Source: Hyphomicrobiales bacterium | GTDB lineage: Bacteria; Pseudomonadota; Alphaproteobacteria; Rhizobiales; NORP267 | Length of the DNA stretch: 37,452 nucleotides | Reading direction: 5' to 3' | NCBI GenBank assembly: GCA_030688605.1 | Contig: JAUYJB010000151.1 | Span: 1-37,452, forward strand | In this document: positions 13,795-21,268 of the stretch, piece by piece | How positions within the stretch are numbered: the stretch's first letter is position 1 | How the letters are laid out: every line of letters begins with the position of its first letter | Made by a program: the position numbers and the translations under genes | The notes under the pieces: generated by a model | Seen by the model: the letters and a program-made list of their open reading frames with translations, nothing else | What the model was told of the DNA's origin: nothing | Databases searched by the model: none

Positions 13795-15756
13795 CTACTC
13801 CGTAAGAATCGGCTCGACCGCCGCCTCGGCCGGCGAGGCGGCCTCGTCGACCTCCGCTTCGGCAAGGCGGGCGCGCGCCGCCTCGGCCTCGCGCTGGCGG
13901 TTCCACATGTCGGCGTAAAGCCCGCCCTTCGTCAGCAGTCCCTCGTGGCGGCCGCGCTCGGCGATGCGGCCGGCCTTGAGCACCAGGATCTCGTCGGCGT
14001 CGATGATGGTCGAAAGCCGGTGGGCGATGACCAGTGTGGTGCGGTTCTCGGAGACCCGGCGGAGCGCTGCCTGAATCTCCTGTTCGGTGGCGCTGTCGAG
14101 CGCCGAGGTCGCCTCGTCGAGCATCAGGATCGGCGGACCTTTGAGGATGGTGCGGGCGATGGCGACGCGCTGCTTCTCGCCGCCGGAAAGCTTGAGCCCG
14201 CGCTCGCCGACCTCGGTGTCGTAGCCGGCGGGCAGGCCGCGGATAAATTCGTCGATCTGGGCCATGCGGGCCGCCTCATACACCTCCTCGTCGGAGGCGT
14301 CGGGCCGGCCATAACGGATATTGTAGGCAATCGTGTCGTTGAACAGCACCGTGTCCTGCGGCACCATGCCGATCGCCCGGCGCAGCGAATCCTGCGTCGC
14401 CATGCGGATGTCGTGGCCGTCGATCAGCACCTGCCCGCCGGAAACCTCGTAGAAGCGGAACAGGATGCGCGAGATGGTCGACTTGCCGGCGCCGGAGGGG
14501 CCGACGATGGCGACCGTCTTTCCCGGCGGCACCGTGAAGGACAGCCGGTGCAGGATCTGCCGGTTCGCGTCATAGAAGAAATCGACATTCTCGAAACGGA
14601 TCTCGCCGGCCTCGACGCTGAGCGGCCGGGCGCCGAGAACGTCGCCGATCTCGGGCTCCTTGCCGAGCAGGTCGAACATGTTCTCGATGTCGACCAGCCC
14701 CTGCTTGATCTCGCGGTAGACCATGCCCATGAAGTTGAGCGGAACGAAGAGCTGCATCAGCAGCGCGTTGACCATGACGAAATCGCCGACGGTGAGGCTG
14801 CCGGCGGCAACGTCGCGGGCGGCCATCACCATGCAGACCGTGAGCCCGATGGTGAAGAACACCGCCTGGCCGGAATTGAGCACCGCCAGGGACGTGTTGC
14901 TGCGCACCGCCGCGCGCTCATAGCGCCCCATCGATTGGTCGAAGCGGCTCGCCTCCCAGCCCTCATTGCCGAAATATTTCACCGTCTCGTAGTTGAGCAG
15001 GCTGTCGATCGCCTTGGTGTTGGCGTCGGTGTCGGACTCGTTCATGTCGCGGCGGATGCCGATGCGCCACTCGCTGGCGATAAACGTGTACGACACATAG
15101 GCCACCACCGTGACCAGCATCACCAACAGATACCAGAAGTTGAAATGGTAGTAGAGCACGCCGCCGATGAGCATCAGCTCGAGCACCGTCGGCGCGGTAT
15201 TGAGCATGGTGTAGCGGACGATGACCTCGATGCCGCGGGTGCCGCGCTCGATGATGCGGCTCAGGCCCCCGGTCTTGCGCTCCAGGTGGAAGCGCAACGA
15301 CAGGCGGTGCATGTGGCGGAAGGTCTTCACCGCGAGCGAGCGCACCGCGTGCTGGGCGACCTTGGAGAACAGCGCGTCGCGCATCTGCGCGAACAGCACC
15401 ATCATCACCCGGCCGACGCCATAGGCGACAATGAGGCCGAGCGGCCCGCTGATCAGCAGCATCGTGGTGGTATCGGCCCCGGCGGTGAGCGCGTCGACGG
15501 CGGCCTTGTAGAAGAAGGGAACGGCGATGGTCGCGGCCTTGGCGGCGATGAGCATGGAAAGCGCGATGACGACGCGCAGCTTCAGGTCTGGCCGGTCGGG
15601 CGGCCAGATATAGGGCAACAGCGCCTTCAGCGTCCCCCATTGCGAGCCGTATTTGCGGTCCGTCCTTTGCAGCATCATATTTCCCGCGCGGCGCGCCGAC
15701 CGGCTGAATTTTCGGGCTTGAGCGAAGCCGGGCGCCGGCCGCGGTGCTGCCAGCAT
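13795..15756 (-). CDS. atm1: ABC exporter of the Atm1/heavy-metal type
   Basis: Half-transporter with a fused membrane and ATPase domain, 653 aa. The membrane part (about residues 60-350) has the Atm1-type segments VAAKAATIAVPFFYKAAVDA-like, RHMHRLSLRFHLERKTGGLS and SLLNYETVKYFGNE. The ATPase has Walker A GPSGAGKST (residues 419-427), signature LSGGEKQR and Walker B ILMLDEATSALD. NYETVKYFGNE is characteristic of Atm1/ABCB7 relatives, which export glutathione-derived sulfur or metal conjugates. The start at 15756 has GGAG about 10 nt upstream; an internal start at Met27 or Met28 is possible. It leads the atm1-psd-pssA cluster. Substrate is inferred from family only. Confidence 0.9.
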   Translation of the reverse strand: MLAAPRPAPGFAQARKFSRSARRAGNMMLQRTDRKYGSQWGTLKALLPYIWPPDRPDLKLRVVIALSMLIAAKAATIAVPFFYKAAVDALTAGADTTTMLLISGPLGLIVAYGVGRVMMVLFAQMRDALFSKVAQHAVRSLAVKTFRHMHRLSLRFHLERKTGGLSRIIERGTRGIEVIVRYTMLNTAPTVLELMLIGGVLYYHFNFWYLLVMLVTVVAYVSYTFIASEWRIGIRRDMNESDTDANTKAIDSLLNYETVKYFGNEGWEASRFDQSMGRYERAAVRSNTSLAVLNSGQAVFFTIGLTVCMVMAARDVAAGSLTVGDFVMVNALLMQLFVPLNFMGMVYREIKQGLVDIENMFDLLGKEPEIGDVLGARPLSVEAGEIRFENVDFFYDANRQILHRLSFTVPPGKTVAIVGPSGAGKSTISRILFRFYEVSGGQVLIDGHDIRMATQDSLRRAIGMVPQDTVLFNDTIAYNIRYGRPDASDEEVYEAARMAQIDEFIRGLPAGYDTEVGERGLKLSGGEKQRVAIARTILKGPPILMLDEATSALDSATEQEIQAALRRVSENRTTLVIAHRLSTIIDADEILVLKAGRIAERGRHEGLLTKGGLYADMWNRQREAEAARARLAEAEVDEAASPAEAAVEPILTE

Positions 15757-15777
15757 GTCTCAAAGGCTCCGCAAGGC

Positions 15778-15816
15778 GCTCGCCTTCATATAGGCCGAAG
15801 GCCTATTCAGGCAAGC
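15778..15816 (-). terminator. Stem-loop between the LysM gene and atm1
   Basis: A long imperfect hairpin: GCTCGCCT pairs with AGGCAAGC (one mismatch) outside a perfect ATAGGCC / GGCCTAT stem with a GAA loop. It follows the LysM gene on the minus strand by about 25 bp and precedes atm1. No T-run follows, so it may act as a weak terminator or RNA-processing site. Confidence 0.4.
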
Positions 15817-15840
15817 GGGAGCATCAGCCGTCAAAACGGC

Positions 15841-17367
15841 TCAGTTGACCGCTTCGTCGGTACTCTTCAGGCGCGGGATCAGAAATACCTGGTCGGGATA
15901 GATCCAGTGCGGATTGCGGATCTGATCGCGGTTGGCCTGGAAGATAGTGGTGTAGCGGATGCCGCGGCCATAGAAGGTGCGGGAAATGCGCCACAGATTG
16001 TCGCCGCGCACCACGGTTATCCGGTTGGGCACCTTCGGATCGTCGCCTATGGCCGCCAAGGGCAGCGCCGGCGAAGGCGGCTCGGCGGTGGGTTCGGCCG
16101 CGGCCATATCGGGGGCTTCCGGTGCCGGGGCGGTCTCTTCGGCCGGCGGCGCGGGCGGCGTGGCCACGCTCTCCGCGACCGCTTCGGTGGAAGTCGGCGT
16201 GGCCTGCTCCACCACCTCTTCCGGCGCACCCAGCGCATCCGGAATGGTCACGGCCTGATCCGTCGCTGCGGCCACCTGGGTCCCCGGCGGCGGCGCGGCC
16301 TTCGCCGCTTCGGCGGCCTCTGCCAGTCTGCGCCGTTCGCTCTCGGGCAGCTCGGCGATGAAGCTCACTTCGGCGCGGGCCAGAATGTCGCCGCTCGCCG
16401 GCGCCACCTCGTCGGCGCGCACCGTATGCGCGGCGCCGTCGAGACTGCGCTTGAAGCTGAGCGACCAGCGCCCCTCGGAGTCCGCCTCCGCGTCGCCGAT
16501 ATAGTTGTTGTCGTAATAGAGCCGCACCGTCGCCGATGGCGCCGCCGTGCCCGACATGTGCAGCTGGCCGCCAACATCATAGTCGGCGGCCTCTATGGTC
16601 ACCGGCACGCGCAACGTCGCGCCAACCCCGGCGGGCGGCTGCGCCTGCGTAGGTTCCTGCGGCGCCATGGCGGCGACTTCGCCCGGCGTTTCGGCGGCGG
16701 AAGGCGCGGCCGGCGGCGGCTGCGGCGCCTCGGTTGGCGTCGCCACGGCGATGACCTCGGGCTTCTGCAACACGCGGCTTCCCGCGTCGTCCTGTACGAC
16801 GACCAGGGGGCGCTCGTTCTTATTCGGATCGATTACCACGGCGACCGACTGGGCCGAGCGGACCTTCGGCGAGCCCGCCTTCTCGGCGCTGAGCCACAGA
16901 TCGCTGGCGCCGGCCGGCAGCGGCTTTTCGAGCACCAGGACCCAGCTTCCCGTCGCGTCGGCTTTCGTCTCGGCCACCGGCTCGGAATTGGCGAACAGAA
17001 CCACCTTGGACCCGGGCTCGGCCTGACCGGCGACGACCGCGCCGCCGTCCGGCTGGACGCGCACGATGTCGAAACCGGGCAGCGTTTGGCCGGGCGCGGC
17101 CGGCTCACCGGACACGGCGGCCGGCGGAGCCTCGCCACCGGGCTCCGCCGCTTCGGGAAGCCGCGCCTGGCGCGTCTGCGATCCCGGCGCAGTGCCGTCC
17201 GGCGTTGTCAGCGTTTGCGGTGCTTCGACCTCTTGCACCTGAGGCTGGTTCGCGTATATCCAGCCTGCGGTTCCGGCCACCGCGGCAACCACGGCAACGC
17301 CGACGGCGCTCAGAGTGAGGGCGAGGTTGCTCTTAAGGGCTGCGATAATTTTGGTGATCACGTCCAT
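15841..17367 (-). CDS. LysM-domain envelope protein with Ig-like segments
   Basis: Protein of 508 aa with an N-terminal membrane anchor at about residues 15-38 (LALTLSAVGVAVVAAVAGTA). Two small beta-rich segments follow: about 97-185 (DIVRVQPDGGAVVAGQAEPG) and about 255-345 (ADYDVGGQLHMSGTAAPSAT, LYYDNNYIGDAEAD). They are separated by Pro/Ala/Glu-rich linkers at about 45-95, 210-250 and 370-445. It ends in one LysM domain (about 453-500: TVVRGDNLWRISRTFYGRGI, IYPDQVFLIP), which binds peptidoglycan. The low-complexity linkers would span the periplasm. This architecture is common in alphaproteobacteria, but the function is not established. It is 84 bp before atm1, with a stem-loop between. Confidence 0.82.
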   Translation of the reverse strand: MDVITKIIAALKSNLALTLSAVGVAVVAAVAGTAGWIYANQPQVQEVEAPQTLTTPDGTAPGSQTRQARLPEAAEPGGEAPPAAVSGEPAAPGQTLPGFDIVRVQPDGGAVVAGQAEPGSKVVLFANSEPVAETKADATGSWVLVLEKPLPAGASDLWLSAEKAGSPKVRSAQSVAVVIDPNKNERPLVVVQDDAGSRVLQKPEVIAVATPTEAPQPPPAAPSAAETPGEVAAMAPQEPTQAQPPAGVGATLRVPVTIEAADYDVGGQLHMSGTAAPSATVRLYYDNNYIGDAEADSEGRWSLSFKRSLDGAAHTVRADEVAPASGDILARAEVSFIAELPESERRRLAEAAEAAKAAPPPGTQVAAATDQAVTIPDALGAPEEVVEQATPTSTEAVAESVATPPAPPAEETAPAPEAPDMAAAEPTAEPPSPALPLAAIGDDPKVPNRITVVRGDNLWRISRTFYGRGIRYTTIFQANRDQIRNPHWIYPDQVFLIPRLKSTDEAVN

Positions 17368-17587
17368 TCCTCGCTTCAGCGGGTTGGTATTGTTATTTTG
17401 CCGGCGTCTACGGGGACAACTCCAAGCGGCGGCTCACGACGCCGTGGCCGCCATTGTGCAATGCACCGTCCGTTGCCCATTTCAGGTCACATTATCAGGT
17501 GCAGGGCTACTGCAAAATACCCTGTCTGTCGACAGAGTTACTATTTACCAGGGCGGCGGCTGCCTTCTTGACGCGTGATTGCTGCCA

Positions 17588-17602
17588 ATGCGAGATGGCT
17601 AA
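17588..17602 (+). other. Possible upstream mini-ORF abutting the LOG-family start
   Basis: ATG CGA GAT GGC TAA at 17588-17602 ends exactly where the ATG of the LOG-family gene begins. The main gene has no clear Shine-Dalgarno, so terminating ribosomes could restart there. This is a weak inference from layout. Confidence 0.2.
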
Positions 17603-18208
17603 ATGACCAGAATTCAAGCTGTTTGCGTCTATTGCGGTTCCGGCCTCGGCACCGATCCCGCCTATGCGGAGGCGGCCCGCGGTTTCGGCCGCATTCTCGC
17701 GGCCGCGCAGATTCGCCTCGTCTATGGCGGCGGCAGCCTCGGGCTGATGGGCACCCTCGCCCGGTCGGTGATCGAGCACGGCGGAAAGGTTACCGGCATT
17801 ATCCCTCAGTTCCTGGTCGCCCGCGAGCGCATGATGCGCGAGGTCGACGAGCTTCTGGTGACCGAGGATATGCATGCGCGAAAACGCGCCATGTTCGACC
17901 GCGCCGACGGCTTCGTCGCGCTTCCCGGCGGCCTCGGCACGCTCGAGGAGACCGTCGAGATGCTCACCTGGGCGCAGCTCGGACAGCATGAAAAGCCGGT
18001 CGTGCTCGCCAACATTGCCGGCTTCTGGCAGCCGCTGATCGCGCTCATGACCCACATGCGCGCGGAGGCGTTCATCCGCGAAGGGCTGATGGCGCGCTAT
18101 TTCGTCGCCGAGACGGTCGAGCAGATCGTGCCGACGCTGAAAAAGGCGGCCGCCATCTGCAAGCCGACCGATCAGGGGGCCGGCGCACCCTCCTTTAGCA
18201 ATTTGTAG
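17603..18208 (+). CDS. LOG-family protein (TIGR00730; cytokinin riboside 5'-monophosphate phosphoribohydrolase-like)
   Basis: Rossmann-fold protein of 201 aa. It has the nucleotide-binding YGGGSLGLMG near residues 40-49 and the catalytic signature PGGLGTLEE near 113-121, with an arginine just before in HARKRAMF. Members release the free base from nucleoside monophosphates; plant-associated homologues make cytokinins, but most bacterial copies have an uncharacterised housekeeping role. It stands alone on the plus strand, divergent from the LysM gene. Its last 37 bases overlap the end of cimA on the opposite strand. Confidence 0.88.
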   Translation: MTRIQAVCVYCGSGLGTDPAYAEAARGFGRILAAAQIRLVYGGGSLGLMGTLARSVIEHGGKVTGIIPQFLVARERMMREVDELLVTEDMHARKRAMFDRADGFVALPGGLGTLEETVEMLTWAQLGQHEKPVVLANIAGFWQPLIALMTHMRAEAFIREGLMARYFVAETVEQIVPTLKKAAAICKPTDQGAGAPSFSNL

Positions 18209-19773
18209 GTGATCGAGTCGGTCAGCGCCTGGAACGAGGCATCGACGATATTGGCCGACACGCCGACCGTGAACCAGCGGTCGCCCGAGCCATCGGCGCT
18301 CTCGATCAGCACCCGAGTCACCGCGCCGGTGCCGCCATTGAGGATACGCACCTTGAAGTCCACCAGCTCCAGATCGTCGATGTAGCTCTGATATTTGCCG
18401 AGGTCCTTTCTGAGCGCGATGTCGAGGGCGTGGACCGGGCCGACCCCCTCGCCCACCGACATCATCGTCTGCCCGTCGACCGCGACCTTGACGGTGGCCT
18501 CCGACACGGTGACCAGCTCGCCGAGCGCATTGTGCCGGCGCTCGACCGTGACGCGGAATCTTTCGACCGTGAAATATTGCGGCACCTGGCCGAGGATGCG
18601 CCGCGCCAGCATCTCGAACGAGGCCTCCGCCCCCTCATAGGCGTAGCCGATCGCCTCGCGGTTCTTGACCTCCTCGAGCAGGCGACCGACGACGGCGTCG
18701 TCCTTGTCGACCTCGATGCCGCGGGCGCGCAACTCGGCGAGGATGTTGGAGCGGCCGGCCTGATCGGAGACGAGCGTCCGCCGCCGGTTGCCGACGATCT
18801 CCGGCGCGATGTGCTCGTAGGTCGTGGGGTCCTTCTCGACCGCCGAGACGTGGATGCCGCCCTTGTGCGCGAATGCCGTTTCGCCGACATAGGGCGCGTG
18901 GCGGTTCGGCGCCTGGTTGAGCAGTTCGTCGAGAAGCCGCGAGGTCGAGGTCAGCCGGGAAAGCGCGCCCAGGTCGACGCCGGTCGCAAAACGGCTCCTG
19001 TAAGGCTCCTTCAACAACAGCGTCGGAATGATCGAGGTCAGGTTGGCGTTGCCGCAGCGCTCGCCGAGGCCGTTGAGCGTGCCCTGGATCTGGCGCACGC
19101 CGGCGCGCACCGCGGCGAAGGAATTGGCGACCGCGTTCTCCGTGTCGTTGTGGGTGTGGATGCCGAGATGGTCGCCGGGCACATGCTTGACGACTTCGCC
19201 GACAATCGCCTCGACCTCCTCGGGCAGCGCGCCGCCATTGGTGTCGCACAGGACCACCCAGCGGGCGCCTTCTTCGTGGGCCGCCTTGACGCAGGCGAGC
19301 GCATAGTCGGGGTTCGCCTTGTAGCCGTCGAAGAAATGCTCGCAATCGATGATCGCCTCGCGGCCCTTGGCGCGGATCGCGGCAACCGATTCGCGAATCG
19401 CGGCAAGGTTCTCCTCGTTGCTGACGCCGAGCGCCACGTCGACGTGGAAATCCCAGCTCTTGGCGACCAGACACACCGCCTCGGCATCGGCATCGAGGAC
19501 CGCGGCAAGGCCCGGATCGTTGGAGGCCGAGCGGCCGGCGCGCTTGGTCATGCCGAAGGCGGTCAGCCGCGCGTGCTTCAGGGCCGGGCGCTGGGCGAAG
19601 AACGCGCTGTCGGTCGGGTTGGCGCCGGGATAGCCGCCCTCGACATAGTCGACGCCGAGCGCATCGAGCATTTCGGCGATGATGCGCTTGTCCTCGACGG
19701 AGAAATCGACGCCGTTGGTCTGCGCGCCGTCGCGTAGCGTCGTGTCGAACAGGTAGAGGCGTTCCTGGGTCAT
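18172..19773 (-). CDS. cimA: Citramalate synthase (isopropylmalate synthase-like)
   Basis: Condenses acetyl-CoA with pyruvate to (R)-citramalate, the first step of a threonine-independent isoleucine pathway; 533 aa. The N-terminal HMGL-like barrel has LFDTTLRDGAQTNGVDFSVE, VEGGYPGANPTDSAFF, VLCDTNGGALPEEV, and the metal-binding HTHNDTENAVANS with NGLGERCGNANLTS. YVGETAFAHKGGIHVSAV follows. The C-terminal allosteric domain (about 390-525) is the LeuA regulatory type. The sequence resembles the TIGR00977 CimA group more than LeuA, so citramalate rather than isopropylmalate synthesis is likely but inferred. Its ATG overlaps the GFA stop (ATGA), and it ends the cysS-led chain. Confidence 0.88.
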   Translation of the reverse strand: MTQERLYLFDTTLRDGAQTNGVDFSVEDKRIIAEMLDALGVDYVEGGYPGANPTDSAFFAQRPALKHARLTAFGMTKRAGRSASNDPGLAAVLDADAEAVCLVAKSWDFHVDVALGVSNEENLAAIRESVAAIRAKGREAIIDCEHFFDGYKANPDYALACVKAAHEEGARWVVLCDTNGGALPEEVEAIVGEVVKHVPGDHLGIHTHNDTENAVANSFAAVRAGVRQIQGTLNGLGERCGNANLTSIIPTLLLKEPYRSRFATGVDLGALSRLTSTSRLLDELLNQAPNRHAPYVGETAFAHKGGIHVSAVEKDPTTYEHIAPEIVGNRRRTLVSDQAGRSNILAELRARGIEVDKDDAVVGRLLEEVKNREAIGYAYEGAEASFEMLARRILGQVPQYFTVERFRVTVERRHNALGELVTVSEATVKVAVDGQTMMSVGEGVGPVHALDIALRKDLGKYQSYIDDLELVDFKVRILNGGTGAVTRVLIESADGSGDRWFTVGVSANIVDASFQALTDSITYKLLKEGAPAP

Positions 19774-20267
19774 GTCACTTGTCCGTGGGGCGGCCATTCG
19801 GCCGTTTCGTGGTCGGGATGCTGATGGCTGATGATGGTTTTGAGGTAGGCGGCGGCCGCGATCTCGTCTTCGGTGCGCAGCGCCGGCAGCGCCGGCAGGC
19901 CGTCGACATAGGGTAGCCTGCCCTCGATGCCGTATTGCATGACCGGGGCAAGCGCCGCCGGATCGTCGAAGGCGCCGATCGCCAGCGCCACGCCATCGGG
20001 CGCCTCGTAGGTCAGCGGCGTGCCGCAATCGGCGCAGAAGCCGCGCTTCACATGATTGGAGCTTTGGAACCGTTTCGGTTCGCCGCGCGTCCAGGCAAGC
20101 CGCGCGCGGCCGATGCCGACGAGCGGCGCGTAGAAGCCGCCGAACGCCTTCTGGCACATGCGGCAATGGCAGATCGACGGCCGGCCGAGCGTGCCCTCGA
20201 CCGCGAAGCGCACGGCGCCGCATTGGCAGCCGCCGGTGTAACGGCCGTTTCCGTCCTTGCTCATCAT
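19770..20267 (-). CDS. GFA-family (CENP-V/glutathione-dependent formaldehyde-activating fold) protein
   Basis: Zinc protein of 165 aa. Cysteine clusters are intact: GGCQCGAVRF near residues 13-22, CHCRMCQKAFGG near 40-51, and FCADCGTPLTYEAP near 80-93. In the type member they bind two zinc ions and assist S-hydroxymethylglutathione formation, but most family members have no proven activity. The ATG at 20267 is chosen because GAGGG lies 7 nt upstream; a second ATG follows directly. It starts 31 bp after the VOC gene and overlaps cimA by 4 bp. Confidence 0.88.
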   Translation of the reverse strand: MMSKDGNGRYTGGCQCGAVRFAVEGTLGRPSICHCRMCQKAFGGFYAPLVGIGRARLAWTRGEPKRFQSSNHVKRGFCADCGTPLTYEAPDGVALAIGAFDDPAALAPVMQYGIEGRLPYVDGLPALPALRTEDEIAAAAYLKTIISHQHPDHETAEWPPHGQVT

Positions 20268-20298
20268 GCGTTTCCCTCGTTTGGCGACACCTGCATGC

Positions 20299-20697
20299 TC
20301 ACTCGGGCTCGTGGCAGACCGCCTCGATATTGTTGCCGTCCGGGTCGAGCGCGAAGGCGCCGTAATAGTTCGGGTGATAGTGGGGGCGCAGCCCCGGCGC
20401 GCCGTGGTCCTTGCCGCCGGCGGCGAGCGCCGCCTTGTGGAAGGCGCCGACCTCGGCGCGCGTCGCGGCACCGAAGGCGATGTGCTGCGCCGGCGTCTGC
20501 CGCCCCTTGGCCGCGAGCCAGAAGAAGGGCTTGCCCGCGGTGCCGAAGCCGACGACATCGGTTGAGCCGGTGACCTCGTCGGAAAACTCCATCATCGGCA
20601 CAAGGCCGAGCGGCGCCAGCGCGGCGGTGTAGAACGCCTTGGCGCGGGCATAGTCGGAGACGCTCAAAGATATGTGGTCGAGAACATGCCTGGTCAT
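20299..20697 (-). CDS. VOC-superfamily (glyoxalase-like) protein
   Basis: Small metal-dependent-fold protein, 132 aa, with two beta-alpha-beta-beta-beta units. The start HVLDHISLSVSDYARAKAFY carries the first likely metal ligand (His8). The end ALDPDGNNIEAVCHEPE carries the last ligand glutamate. HIAFGAATRAEVGAFHKAAL marks the second unit. Relatives act on lactoylglutathione, antibiotics or aromatics; no substrate can be assigned. Its ATG overlaps the stop of the DUF559 reading frame (ATGA at 20694-20697), so in this genome its translation may be coupled to that gene. Confidence 0.88.
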   Translation of the reverse strand: MTRHVLDHISLSVSDYARAKAFYTAALAPLGLVPMMEFSDEVTGSTDVVGFGTAGKPFFWLAAKGRQTPAQHIAFGAATRAEVGAFHKAALAAGGKDHGAPGLRPHYHPNYYGAFALDPDGNNIEAVCHEPE

Positions 20698-21098
20698 CGC
20701 GGTTCCTCGTTCGTGAATCGCTGGCCAGTCGCGCGTGAACCCTCTCCCCTTGCGGGAGAGGGTGGCGAGGCCGCCGGCCGAACCGGGTGAGGGGGTGAAT
20801 TCGACAGAGCAGTTGAAATCGCCAGTAGAACGCCTTCCAGATTCTCAAGGATCTCGTTGTTCCAGAACCGCAGAGTCCGATAGCCATTCTCGGCGAACCA
20901 GCGGTCTCGCCAGCGATCCTTTTCGGCTTCGGCGTGCTGACCACCGTCCGCTTCCACCACGTGGCGTGCCTCGAAACACACAAAGTCACCGATAAAGAGC
21001 CCCAACGGGACCTGCCGCCGGAACTTCGCCTGGACAAGCTGCAGATTGCGGCGTGCGCTCCAAAGCTTTGCCTCCGCGTCGGTTGCTTCATGGCGCAT
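20694..21098 (-). CDS. DUF559 (Vsr-like) endonuclease-domain protein in a repeat-bracketed cassette
   Basis: The domain spans about 100 residues from MRHEATDAEAKLWSARRN through FRRQVPLGLFIGDFVCFEAR, VVEADGGQHAE and ENGYRTLRFWNNEILENL. The Asp / Glu-x-Asp-Gly-Gly-x-His pattern is that of the DUF559/Vsr-like PD-(D/E)XK nuclease fold. I give the ATG before the domain, but the frame stays open to an ATG at 21272 that overlaps the cysS stop (ATGA). The longer form would be 192 aa and start [12 protein letters not shown], with flanking repeats translated as PSPARGEG and PSPLAGEG. The C-terminus reads through another repeat (PPSPARGEG) and stops in ATGA overlap with the VOC gene. Function is not established; it may be tied to spread of the repeats. 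Confidence 0.75.
   Translation of the reverse strand: MRHEATDAEAKLWSARRNLQLVQAKFRRQVPLGLFIGDFVCFEARHVVEADGGQHAEAEKDRWRDRWFAENGYRTLRFWNNEILENLEGVLLAISTALSNSPPHPVRPAASPPSPARGEGSRATGQRFTNEEPR
20740..20796. repeat. Palindromic repeat flanking DUF559, downstream copy
   Basis: CCCTCTCCC / GGGAGAGGG hairpin (20740-20748 with 20754-20762), then GGTGGC, a variable GC stretch, and CGGGTGAGGGGGT at the end. It lies inside the 3' part of the DUF559 frame and is translated. It is in inverted orientation to the copy at 21134-21192, so the two bracket the nuclease domain. Confidence 0.85.
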
Positions 21099-21133
21099 TT
21101 CCCGGGCATGTGAGACCAGAGGGGAAGCGCTGG

Positions 21134-21192
21134 CCCCCTCACCCGGCGCCGCTTTATGAGCGGCGCCACCCTCTCCCGCGAGGGGAGAGGGT
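21134..21192. repeat. Palindromic repeat flanking DUF559, upstream copy
   Basis: Reads CCCCCTCACCCGGCGCC, a GGCGCCGC / GCGGCGCC stem with a short AT loop, then the CCCTCTCCC / GGGGAGAGGG hairpin. Reverse-complemented it matches the copy at 20740-20796 at both ends, with a different middle. It forms the other arm of the inverted pair around the DUF559 domain. Confidence 0.85.
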
Positions 21193-21201
21193 TTGCTTTT
21201 C

Positions 21202-21261
21202 CCTTCTCCCCTTGCGGGAGAAGGTGCCGAGCGCCCTTGGGCGCGAGGCGGATGAGGGGGT
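21202..21261. repeat. Third palindromic repeat unit beside the DUF559 cassette
   Basis: CCTTCTCCC / GGGAGAAGG hairpin followed by TGCCGAGCGCCC / GGGCGCG and GGATGAGGGGGT. It has the same orientation as the copy at 20740-20796 and is separated from the 21134 copy by 9 bases. It ends 8 bases before the cysS stop codon. Confidence 0.8.
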
Positions 21262-21268
21262 CTTTCGC

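Noticed and set aside
12751-17571. Very long plus-strand frame (1606 codons) across the pssA-psd-atm1-LysM region
   Set aside because: It is antisense to four genes with clear family motifs, is rich in Arg/His/Asp/Gly low-complexity sequence and shows no domain. It arises from high GC in codon position three of the real genes.
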